DNA from: Marinicella litoralis
GTDB taxonomy: Bacteria > Pseudomonadota > Gammaproteobacteria > Xanthomonadales > Marinicellaceae
DNA: 64,000 bases
Direction of reading: 5' to 3'
NCBI RefSeq assembly: GCF_002591915.1
Contig: NZ_NIHB01000001.1
Span: 597,805 to 661,804, forward strand
Part shown: positions 25,551 through 35,859 of the stretch, one piece after another
How the letters are laid out: each line of letters opens with the position of its first letter
Numbering within the stretch: the first letter of the stretch is position 1
Position numbers and translations under genes: made by a program
The notes under the pieces: model-generated
Database searches by the model: none
Told to the model about the DNA's origin: nothing
The model's input: the letters and a program-made list of their open reading frames with translations, nothing else

Positions 25551-27914
25551 TTATTCTCCATAAGGCGTCCATATGTTTTTAACTTGTGTGGCACGGCGCA
25601 GGAATTCTTGGCCTTGTCCTTGGTTTATGTTTAACCAATCTCTGTGGCTGTTTTGAGTCCAACTTCGTTTCAAATTGGTCGCCGACTCATGCTCTACCCA
25701 TTGCGCGTCAGAACCGAACGCCCAAATGGCATCGACATTCATGTGCCCAGCCAAGGGTTTGGTCAGTTCTAAACGATTGCCACTGATGATGTTTACAGTA
25801 CCTGCTGGCACATCTGAAGTGTTCAATACCTGGTAAAAATCCAAGGCCGACAAGGGGAAGGCTTCACTGGCAGTCATCACCACTCGGTTGCCCATGGCGA
25901 TGGCGGGTGCCAGCAATGAAATAAAACTCAACAATGGCGCTTCATCGGGGCATTGGATGGCGATTACCCCTATCGGTTCGTGCATCGCCATGACCACACC
26001 GCGCATGGGTACACTGTGAATTTGACCGTCGAATTTATCGCACCAAGCGGCGTAATAACTCAAGCGTTGGATCGAAGATTCAACTTCTGTTTCGGCTTGT
26101 TTTTTGCTGTGACCAAAAGACTCCAATCGAGTGGCAAACTCAGCTTTGCGATAGGATAAGTTTTCGGCCATAAAATACATCACTTGTTGCCGTTGATAAG
26201 CATTCATATGCGACCAACTGTGGCTTGTAGCTGCGGCTTCTACCGCATTTCTCACATCTTTGCGATTACCCAGACCGGCGTGGGTGATGATTTGTCCTTT
26301 TGAGTTATGGATGGCGTATGAATAACCACCATCAGGTCGGACTTGCTTGCCACCGATATACATCTTGGGTGTTTTGTCCATACCTTGAACGGGTTCAATG
26401 CTTTTGGCTGCTTGTTTGTTGGCCGCTTTGTCTTTATCTTTTTGGGTCTTTGTGTTAATTTTTAAAGTCAAGTACTCATACAAGCCCTCTTTACCACCTT
26501 CGCGACCAAAGCCTGATTCTTTGACCCCACCAAAACCTGCGGCAGCATCCATCATATTGGTGCAATTGATCCACACAATGCCTGCTTGTACCAAAGGTGC
26601 CAAATGCATTGCCATATTGATGTTCTCGCTCCAAATGCTGGCAGCCAAGCCATAACGAGAATTGTTGGCCAAAGCCACCGCTTCACTGGGGGTGCGGAAC
26701 GTCATTGAAACCAAGACAGGGCCAAATATTTCATCTTGTACCACTTGATCTGAGGGTGAGACATCGGTTAACAAAGTCGGTGGATAAAAACAACCGGAAC
26801 TGGGTAACTCAGCCGTTGATTGGTTCAAACACGCACCAGCATCGACACCAGCTTGAACCAAACTGGCAATTTTCTGTTGTTGTCTGGGGTCTATGATGGC
26901 GCCCATGTCGATGGATTTGTCCAGTGGGTCACCAATGCGTAGTTTATGCATGCGGCTGATTAATTTTTTATGAAACCTTTCTGCCACGGCTTCTTGTACC
27001 AGCAGGCGCGAGCCGGCACAACAAACTTGGCCTTGGTTGAACCAAATCGCATCGACCACACCTTCTACAGCGGCATCCAAATCGGCATCAGCACACACGA
27101 TAAAGGCCGATTTACCACCGAGCTCCAGCGACAGTTTTTTGCCACTACCTGCAGTGGCCTGTCTGATCCAACGACCCACAGCAGTGGAACCGGTGAACGC
27201 AATTTTCTTGATGTCTGGGTGTTCTACAATGTGTTGTCCAGTGCTGCCATCTCCTGTCACCACGTTGAGCACCCCTTTGGGTAAACCGGCTTGTTGACAG
27301 ATTTCTGCGAACAACAATGCGGTTAAAGAGGTGAACTCAGCCGGTTTGATCACGATGGTGTTACCTGTTGCTAAGGCTGGGGCTATTTTCCATGCCAACA
27401 TCAGCAGTGGAAAATTCCAAGGGATGATTTGACCCACCACACCAATGGCTTCATGGTCAGGGAATTCTGTGTCTAACAATTGTGCCCATCCAGCATGGTG
27501 GTAAAAATGACGGATGGCCAATGGCACATCAATGTCACGACTTTCGCGAATCGGTTTGCCATTGTCTAAGGTTTCTAACACAGCGAACAATCTAGAATTT
27601 TTTTGAATCAAGCGAGCGATGGCATACAAATATTCACTCCGAGCATGGCCCGATAAAGCCTGCCAGCCTGGCAGTGCTTTTTCAGCGGCCTTGACCGCTT
27701 GATTAACTGTGTTTTTATCGGCCTGGGAGACCTGAGCCAGCCGTTCACCACTGGCGGGGTTGTTGCTGGCAAAATGGTTTTTACCACTATGCCAATCGCC
27801 GTTGATGAAATGGCTCATTTTGTTTTTATGCTGAGCCAACCATTCAAGGGCCAAGTCAGGTGATTCTGGTGCGTTGCCGTAATCCATTGTCTGTAAGATG
27901 TCTTTAATGTTCAT
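25551..27914 (-). CDS. Two-domain aldehyde dehydrogenase, ALDH16-like
   Basis: NAD(P)-dependent aldehyde dehydrogenase of 787 residues with two ALDH units. The first (about 25-500) is complete: cofactor-loop PWNFPLLMLAWK, IAFTGSTAVGRWI, the general-base glutamate in LELGGKSAF and the catalytic cysteine in NQGQVCCAGSR at about 297. The second (about 530-787) resembles the cofactor-binding half of an ALDH (GVVMAMHEPIGVIAIQCPDEAP, MGNRVVMTASEAFP) but has no catalytic cysteine loop. This matches ALDH16. It lies between deoC and the nucleoside phosphorylase, so oxidation of acetaldehyde released by DeoC to acetate is the likely role. Start at 27914 lacks a clear ribosome site. Confidence 0.88.
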   Translation of the reverse strand: MNIKDILQTMDYGNAPESPDLALEWLAQHKNKMSHFINGDWHSGKNHFASNNPASGERLAQVSQADKNTVNQAVKAAEKALPGWQALSGHARSEYLYAIARLIQKNSRLFAVLETLDNGKPIRESRDIDVPLAIRHFYHHAGWAQLLDTEFPDHEAIGVVGQIIPWNFPLLMLAWKIAPALATGNTIVIKPAEFTSLTALLFAEICQQAGLPKGVLNVVTGDGSTGQHIVEHPDIKKIAFTGSTAVGRWIRQATAGSGKKLSLELGGKSAFIVCADADLDAAVEGVVDAIWFNQGQVCCAGSRLLVQEAVAERFHKKLISRMHKLRIGDPLDKSIDMGAIIDPRQQQKIASLVQAGVDAGACLNQSTAELPSSGCFYPPTLLTDVSPSDQVVQDEIFGPVLVSMTFRTPSEAVALANNSRYGLAASIWSENINMAMHLAPLVQAGIVWINCTNMMDAAAGFGGVKESGFGREGGKEGLYEYLTLKINTKTQKDKDKAANKQAAKSIEPVQGMDKTPKMYIGGKQVRPDGGYSYAIHNSKGQIITHAGLGNRKDVRNAVEAAATSHSWSHMNAYQRQQVMYFMAENLSYRKAEFATRLESFGHSKKQAETEVESSIQRLSYYAAWCDKFDGQIHSVPMRGVVMAMHEPIGVIAIQCPDEAPLLSFISLLAPAIAMGNRVVMTASEAFPLSALDFYQVLNTSDVPAGTVNIISGNRLELTKPLAGHMNVDAIWAFGSDAQWVEHESATNLKRSWTQNSHRDWLNINQGQGQEFLRRATQVKNIWTPYGE

Positions 27915-27934
27915 GATTAATATAATTTGTCCCT

Positions 27935-28888
27935 TTATCCGATGGCATGTCTGTGTGCAGCCGAATAATGGCCGGTGATGTGATGTTCCAATTGACGTTC
28001 GATGTCGCCCAATAAACTGGAGGCGCCAAATCGGAATAAATCCGGTTGTAACCAATCATCTCCTAATTCTTCTTTCATCATTGAAAGGTAAACCAAAGCG
28101 TCTTTGGCTTTGCTGATGCCGCCAGCTGGTTTGTAACCCACTTTATAGCCAGTGCGTTCTTGGTATTCACGAATTTGTCTGATCATGGTCAATGACACCG
28201 GCAAGGTGGCGTTGACTGATTCCTTACCGGTGGAGGTTTTGATGAAATCAGCGCCCGCCATCATACAGACCATCGATGCCTTGGCGACATTCCTTAAAGT
28301 GGATATTTCACCGGTGGAAAGGATGGTTTTCATGTGTGCCTGACCACAAGCTTCGCGGTAGGCTTTGACCTCGTCGTACAAGGCTGACCAGTTCTCGGAA
28401 AACACGTGTTTACGCGTGATGACGATGTCAATTTCATCAGCGCCGGCTTTGACCGACTCTTTGATTTCCTCGATTTTTAAATGCAAAGGTGTCAAGCCAG
28501 CTGGGAAACCGGTTGAAACAGCGGCCAAGTGAATGTCAGTGCCTTTCAATGCATTCGCGGCAGTGGTTAACATGTCATGATAAACACAAATGGCGCCCGT
28601 AGTCAGGTGTAAATCTTCGATGCCCAAAGCCGTCACCAAATCATGCCGAATGGGCTTTTTAGCCTTGGCACATAATCGCTTGACTCGCAGTTCGGTGTCA
28701 TCACCTGCCAAAGTGGTCAGGTCGATCAATGTAATGGCTTTAAGTAACCACGCCGCTTGGTGTTGTTTTTTCACACTGCGTCGCGCTCCTAAAGATTGTG
28801 CGCGCCTTTCAATGGCGCTTTTATTGACTTGAATGGACTCAATCCAATCCAAGTTCAGGTCCATGCCTGGGTTTCTTTCAATAGTCAT
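27935..28888 (-). CDS. deoC: Deoxyribose-phosphate aldolase
   Basis: Splits 2-deoxyribose 5-phosphate into glyceraldehyde 3-phosphate and acetaldehyde. The Schiff-base lysine is in GADFIKTSTGKESVNATL, and the second active-site lysine in VGYKPAGGISKAKDA. At 317 residues it belongs to the longer DeoC group with an N-terminal helical extension, unlike the 220-260 residue short forms. It is the first gene of a leftward cluster deoC, aldehyde dehydrogenase, nucleoside phosphorylase, deoA; the dehydrogenase begins 20 bases after its stop. No DeoR or CytR gene is seen nearby. A later in-frame ATG at 28864 is possible. Confidence 0.95.
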   Translation of the reverse strand: MTIERNPGMDLNLDWIESIQVNKSAIERRAQSLGARRSVKKQHQAAWLLKAITLIDLTTLAGDDTELRVKRLCAKAKKPIRHDLVTALGIEDLHLTTGAICVYHDMLTTAANALKGTDIHLAAVSTGFPAGLTPLHLKIEEIKESVKAGADEIDIVITRKHVFSENWSALYDEVKAYREACGQAHMKTILSTGEISTLRNVAKASMVCMMAGADFIKTSTGKESVNATLPVSLTMIRQIREYQERTGYKVGYKPAGGISKAKDALVYLSMMKEELGDDWLQPDLFRFGASSLLGDIERQLEHHITGHYSAAHRHAIG

Positions 28889-29171
28889 GCCGGTTATTTT
28901 ACATCAAATTTTATAGACTTAATATTCAATGCATTCAGATACCATGATTTCGACTGCTTGGTGCTGTCTTTTGGGTGGTCGGTTTGAACCCGTTAATTCA
29001 ATGTAACAAGCAGGTCATTCTGATTTAGCGAATGTTATGATTCAATCATGCTATTTTACAAAAGATGCGAGCAATCGTATGATGGAAACAGAAGGGCATA
29101 AGAGATTGGCTTGTCAAAATCAAATCTAAGACAGCTCAGGTAAAATCGCCTGGTGTTGCAAGTTGATTCAA

Positions 29172-29203
29172 TTCCATAACCTGATGACCCTGAGGTATAA
29201 AAT
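29172..29203 (+). promoter_or_regulatory. Probable katG promoter in the deoC-katG divergent region
   Basis: The 353-bp space between divergent deoC and katG holds no gene I can support. Upstream of katG a -10-like TATAAAAT (29196-29203) follows a weak -35-like TTCCAT (29172-29177) at 18 bp. AAGGAG at 29229-29234 serves katG. I did not find a convincing deoC promoter or an OxyR site by eye. Confidence 0.4.
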
Positions 29204-29226
29204 AAACGAACTGACTGAGATTTTAG

Positions 29227-31416
<2,190 letters not shown>

Positions 31417-31448
31417 CCGTTCAAGGGTATTGCATTCCCAAAGAAGAG

Positions 31449-31485
31449 ATTCCAGTGTCATTGTTATTATGCCACTGGAATTTTT
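31449..31485 (+). terminator. Terminator after katG
   Basis: Stem ATTCCAGTG (31449-31457) / CACTGGAAT (31473-31481) with a 15-base loop, followed by TTTT. Confidence 0.7.
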
Positions 31486-31529
31486 AATATGGGATGTTTG
31501 TCAGTGAGGGTTATGCAATGGACCCATTT

Positions 31530-34301
31530 TTATGGTTCGACTACAATGGTACCAAATTGGTTTTTGCCATTGTTTTTAGCTAAATAAAGTCCTTGGTCCG
31601 CTTGTTTCATTAGTTCGTTTGAATCAATGTTTTTCCATGTGTTGTCAGACATTAAACCAATACCAATACTGACAGTTATGTTGTCCTTGATCGCCTCTGA
31701 AATGTTTTTGGTGTCTATTTCCGAAACGATTTTCAGTATTTTGTTGGCTATTTTTTTGGCGCCATCTAGTGAGGTATGAGGCAATATGACGGCAAATTCT
31801 TCACCACCTATGCGAGCTGCATAATCACCTTTCCTGATAGATGCCTCCAGCATATGAGCCACATTGATCAATACCAAGTCACCGATGTCATGTCCATAAT
31901 TGTCATTGAAAAACTTGAAATCATCAATGTCCAAAATCAGTAAGGACAATGGGCTGTTGCTTCTGGTGCTGATATCCAATTCAATGTTCAAGCTTTTATG
32001 AAATGAACGTCGATTGGCCATGCCCGTTAAAGGGTCGGCATTGGCTTCTTTGTGTAGTTGCGTATTGGTTTCTCTTAATTCAGTAAATGCCTCAGAAATT
32101 TCAAGCTGTTTTTGTTCCAATTGTTTTTCCAGGTGTTCATTCATTTGTATCAATGCAGACGATTTTCTTTTACTGGAAAAAACCCCATAAACCACGTTGA
32201 AAAATCCATAAACTGCTTTCAACCAACCACGAGCCCAACGCGGGGTCAGGACTTCAAATTCATACAATATGGTGCTTTCACTCCACCCTTTGAGTGGTGA
32301 AAAGGCTTGGATCAAAAATTGATAATGGCCAAGTGGCAATGAATTGAATTGGACAAAATTTAATTTAGTGAAACTCCAATCATCATCAAAACCAATTAAT
32401 TTGTAACGGTACTTGAGGTTGTTTTCATTGGAATACCAAGCACTGAAAAATTTAATTTTAAGGGTCCAGTTTCCCGGTTTAACTTTATCCAGCTCTTTAG
32501 ATCTTTTTACAGTTGCTTTGTCCCAAATCACTTCATCTAAATAAGTATTGAGTTTGTTGGTGATGTCGTCTAGTTTAAGTTTATCGACAATGACCAAGCC
32601 TGAGTTTAGTCCACAGTACAGGTATCTGTTATTGACCATTAACAAGCTTTTACTGGTGGTGAATTCCCAGTTGGCCTGTGATAAAAATGCGGTGATGTTT
32701 CTGATTTCATGTTTGCCCTTGGTATCGTATTGGCTCAGGCCGTTGATGCCACCGACCCAAATGGTGTCTTCATCCCATACCACGGACCAGCCTGAAATCA
32801 TGGTTTCGGTTTCAATCAGTAGATGAGATTCATGATTTTGGTGATGGATTGAAATCAGGTTGTCATGCAATATGGCACAACTGTTTTCAGCATTAAAATT
32901 AATACAGTAAACGCTGGCATTTTCTTTTAAGTACCGCAGTTTCTGTTTGATGAATTCGTGATTCGATTCAATAAATAAACCATTGCCAATGGTCCCAATC
33001 CATAATACTTCATCGGCATCGCAGGTGATGCTGTAAACATAGCCCAGATCAAACTGTTTCACAATGTGTAAATGACCCTCGCTATTCAATCGGGTCTCAG
33101 TTAATCCATACCTGCTACCAATCCACAGTTGATTCTGACGTTTGAAAAGTACCCTGGCTTGTTTAGATAAATACTTGTCACTGGCAAACAATTGTTGCCA
33201 TTGTCCGGCTTTATTGGCATAGACCCCGATATCAGTGGCTATAAATTGTAAATGGTCATCAATTTGAATTTGGTCCCAAATAATGGTTTCAGCTGGTTTG
33301 GGCGAATCCTTAAAATAATGAAAATTATCTGTTTTCACTATTTTGTTTACGCTTCTACCGCCTATTTGGATTTGGTTTTCATCCACTTTATTGATGCAAA
33401 ATACTGTGCAGTTTCGATCAAAAATAGGTTGATAAATCAAATCTTTCAAAGCACTGATTTTAATCGCGCCATACTGGGCAGTAGAGCACCAAATGTTGTT
33501 GAATGAATCGATAACAAAATCATTAATCAGGCAATCATGGTTAATCACTGCAGGATCGCCCCATTGATTGTCAAGGAGTTTGTACATGGCCAATTGATCA
33601 TTGATACCTAACCAAAGATCATTTTTATTACGTAATGCAGCACTGACATTACTGAATGGGTTTGTTCTGATGATTTTATTGTTGTTGATTTCAAAAATAT
33701 TATCTTTGGCTACCAAGCAAAGGTTGTTTTCTGAGTCTTGACTGATGTGTTTCAATGATTTTATTTGGTTTGAGATTTCAGACAAAGTAGGTTTAAATTC
33801 AGTGTCGTAAATTTTCATACCTACCGTTCGCCCATAACTCCAAATCAAACCAGAATGATCAACGAACACCAGGTCATGGTTGCCATTGAATAATTTTGTA
33901 ATGGAGTGGTTTTGGAATTGGAACAAGCCCTCTGAACTGCCAAAAATCAGACCAAGTTGAGGGTGTAGGGCCAAATCATTAACCAGGCCAAATTCCCATT
34001 TTTCGATGATCTGCTGGCTGTTGCCTTTTATAACTAAATCAATGCCACAGTCTGTAGCAATCAGAAGCTGTCCGTTGGGACCTGGGATGACCTTTCTCAA
34101 TCCATGTGACGATAGCTTAAGGCGTTTGGTGTGGTTTTCCAGTTCATTGCCGTTGTATCGGCTGAGGCCATTGGGTCCTGAAAGCCAAATTAAACCGTTG
34201 CTGTCTTGGCAAATGTTGTGCACCTGGCCACTGTCCAAGCCATTGTTCTTATTGAACCACTTCAGAGGAATGTGTTGTTTATGGTAGGTGTAATTTTTCA
34301 A
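31530..34301 (-). CDS. Propeller/Y_Y_Y sensor diguanylate cyclase
   Basis: A 923-residue c-di-GMP synthase. Order: repeated propeller blades of the Reg_prop type (GLIWLSGPNGLSRYNG, GLIFGSSEGLFQF, NLWLGINDQL, QLWIGSRYGLTETR, VLWIGTIGNGLF) to about 590; a Y_Y_Y immunoglobulin-like domain (KIKFFSAWYSNENNLKYRYK) to about 705; a short weak hydrophobic stretch; a coiled coil (about 745-780); and a GGDEF domain with ADPLTGMANRRSF, active site RIGGEEF at about 829 and an I-site RKGD five residues before it. The start is TTG with no clear ribosome site, and no signal peptide is seen, which is unusual because such propellers normally lie in the periplasm. Ligand unknown. Confidence 0.85.
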   Translation of the reverse strand: MKNYTYHKQHIPLKWFNKNNGLDSGQVHNICQDSNGLIWLSGPNGLSRYNGNELENHTKRLKLSSHGLRKVIPGPNGQLLIATDCGIDLVIKGNSQQIIEKWEFGLVNDLALHPQLGLIFGSSEGLFQFQNHSITKLFNGNHDLVFVDHSGLIWSYGRTVGMKIYDTEFKPTLSEISNQIKSLKHISQDSENNLCLVAKDNIFEINNNKIIRTNPFSNVSAALRNKNDLWLGINDQLAMYKLLDNQWGDPAVINHDCLINDFVIDSFNNIWCSTAQYGAIKISALKDLIYQPIFDRNCTVFCINKVDENQIQIGGRSVNKIVKTDNFHYFKDSPKPAETIIWDQIQIDDHLQFIATDIGVYANKAGQWQQLFASDKYLSKQARVLFKRQNQLWIGSRYGLTETRLNSEGHLHIVKQFDLGYVYSITCDADEVLWIGTIGNGLFIESNHEFIKQKLRYLKENASVYCINFNAENSCAILHDNLISIHHQNHESHLLIETETMISGWSVVWDEDTIWVGGINGLSQYDTKGKHEIRNITAFLSQANWEFTTSKSLLMVNNRYLYCGLNSGLVIVDKLKLDDITNKLNTYLDEVIWDKATVKRSKELDKVKPGNWTLKIKFFSAWYSNENNLKYRYKLIGFDDDWSFTKLNFVQFNSLPLGHYQFLIQAFSPLKGWSESTILYEFEVLTPRWARGWLKAVYGFFNVVYGVFSSKRKSSALIQMNEHLEKQLEQKQLEISEAFTELRETNTQLHKEANADPLTGMANRRSFHKSLNIELDISTRSNSPLSLLILDIDDFKFFNDNYGHDIGDLVLINVAHMLEASIRKGDYAARIGGEEFAVILPHTSLDGAKKIANKILKIVSEIDTKNISEAIKDNITVSIGIGLMSDNTWKNIDSNELMKQADQGLYLAKNNGKNQFGTIVVEP

Positions 34302-34564
34302 AGCTGAATGGCTGGTTTAAATTTATATAGCATAAATGATATGTTTTTTGGTTCCCAGTGCAAGTGATTTAAGTGCTTTATTTTAAACATATTTTACTAA
34401 ATCATCACTTTCAATTAATTTTGTTGCTGTTATGTCCAGAGACTCAGTTTCAACTTGCTGTTATTATTTTAAAATCTAAGTACAAATGTACAACATTTTT
34501 ATCACAAACCTGTAACAACGGCTACAGATTTTATCTGAAGATTCAATTCAAAAACCAAGACTGC

Positions 34565-35062
34565 TTACCGGGTCAGTTGCTTTATGATTGTCTGATGTTG
34601 GGGGTATAAACCAATCAACTCATCTTGATCAGCCAATTCAAAATCAGCAAATTCAAACCCAGGTGCAACCGTGCAACCAACCAATGCATAACCATTGGGT
34701 TCAGCAACACTGGCAGCGAACCAATCGCCCGCTGTGACCAGCTGTTGCAATGATTGGCCATGTATTGGGTTGTTACCCAGTGGCAAGACTTCATACTGCC
34801 CGTTGGTTTTGAGGACGTGAATATTCAAACCTGAGCCTTGATAGAAATGCCACAATTCGTCTTGTTTGATGCGGTGAAATGCAGAGAATTCAGGTGCTTC
34901 CAACAAGTAATAGATGGCGGTAGAAAAACTGTGTGCTTGATCAAACCTGGGTGGAAGCTTGACAGCTGGCAAGGATTCTTTACAACGGTAAGTTTCTCTG
35001 AAAAAACCACCTTCTGGGTGAGCCTGTAGGTCTAAATGATCAACCCACTCCTGGGGTTTCAT
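34565..35062 (-). CDS. DUF985 / cupin_5 family protein
   Basis: A 165-residue single-domain cupin: QAHPEGGFFRETYR near the N-terminus, STAIYYLLEAPEFSAFHRI, DELWHFYQGSGLNIHVL and VGCTVAPGFEFADFEL are the family blocks. Substrate and reaction are unknown; related proteins bind small metabolites. The start ATGA overlaps the stop of the upstream TetR gene by four bases, so both are made from one transcript divergent from the TonB receptor operon. The 263 bp downstream, up to the GGDEF gene start, show no gene. Confidence 0.88.
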   Translation of the reverse strand: MKPQEWVDHLDLQAHPEGGFFRETYRCKESLPAVKLPPRFDQAHSFSTAIYYLLEAPEFSAFHRIKQDELWHFYQGSGLNIHVLKTNGQYEVLPLGNNPIHGQSLQQLVTAGDWFAASVAEPNGYALVGCTVAPGFEFADFELADQDELIGLYPQHQTIIKQLTR

Positions 35063-35712
35063 GGGGTTTTGTTTGGTTGCTGTTTAAAAGCTTCGAATCC
35101 CGCGGTGATGAAGGGCACCAAGCGTTCATGCACCGCATCTAAATTACTTGATTGGCACAGACCGTCTGACAAATTACTGATGCGCTCAGTGCCTGAAAAA
35201 GTCAAGGTCAATGCGCCTGAAAGAAAATGATAACACCAGAACAAATCCTCCTTTTCGGCAGCAGGCATGGTGGCATGGATGGCATCCAAAAACTTTTTAG
35301 CCAACGGGTCAAAATATTGGGTCATGATGACACCACCAAGTTCAGGATGGTTGTTGATTTGTGCGATGATGGCAAAATAGCTTTTCCAGCCAGTACCACC
35401 TTTGTTTGACCGGTTCAATAATGCATGAGTAAATGCATCAATGATTTCATGCAGGGGTGCTGGATTGGGTTGGGCTCGCCGAATGCAATCATCCAACATT
35501 TGGATGCGCTCACGATTCAATATTTCTGCTCGGCGTAACATCACCGCATCAAAAATATCATTCTTCTTGCCAAAATGGTAACTGGCCAATGCTGGATCAA
35601 CATCCGCTTCTGCAGTGATTTGGCGAATTGAAACGCCATAAAATCCACGAACGGCAAATAATTTTTCAGCGGCATCAAGGATTAAATCTTTGGTGTTTTT
35701 TTTATTGGTCAT
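35059..35712 (-). CDS. TetR-family transcription regulator
   Basis: A 217-residue TetR repressor. The N-terminal helix-turn-helix is clear: LILDAAEKLFAVRGFYGVS, IRQITAEADVDPALASYHFG and KKNDIFDAVMLRR. The C-terminal ligand domain resembles those of TetR proteins with a TetR_C of the CerR/fatty-acid-related group, but I cannot name the ligand. It is divergent from the TonB receptor and 3-hydroxybutyrate genes, with an inverted repeat between them, so it probably represses them and itself until an oligomer or hydroxyacid-derived ligand binds. Confidence 0.88.
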   Translation of the reverse strand: MTNKKNTKDLILDAAEKLFAVRGFYGVSIRQITAEADVDPALASYHFGKKNDIFDAVMLRRAEILNRERIQMLDDCIRRAQPNPAPLHEIIDAFTHALLNRSNKGGTGWKSYFAIIAQINNHPELGGVIMTQYFDPLAKKFLDAIHATMPAAEKEDLFWCYHFLSGALTLTFSGTERISNLSDGLCQSSNLDAVHERLVPFITAGFEAFKQQPNKTP

Positions 35713-35763
35713 GTTTCATTTAATGTTTATTGATAGTCATTCTACAGGCATTTTAACATGCTC

Positions 35764-35828
35764 AATTCAACACATGATGAAATTAATTTAAACAAGTGTT
35801 GAATTAATTTAAATAAATGATGTAACAT
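35764..35828. promoter_or_regulatory. Probable TetR operator and TonB-receptor promoter
   Basis: Inverted arms AATTCAACAC (35764-35773) and GTGTTGAATT (35796-35805) flank a 22-bp spacer. A 12-bp direct repeat AATTAATTTAAA occurs at 35781-35792 and 35802-35813, 21 bp apart, i.e. two helical turns. The right arm contains the TTGAAT that, with TAACAT at 35823-35828 (18-bp spacing), makes a plausible promoter for the TonB receptor gene. Repressor on this arm would block polymerase. Confidence 0.6.
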
Positions 35829-35859
35829 CTTAGCCGGACAATTAAATTTTGGGGACGAA

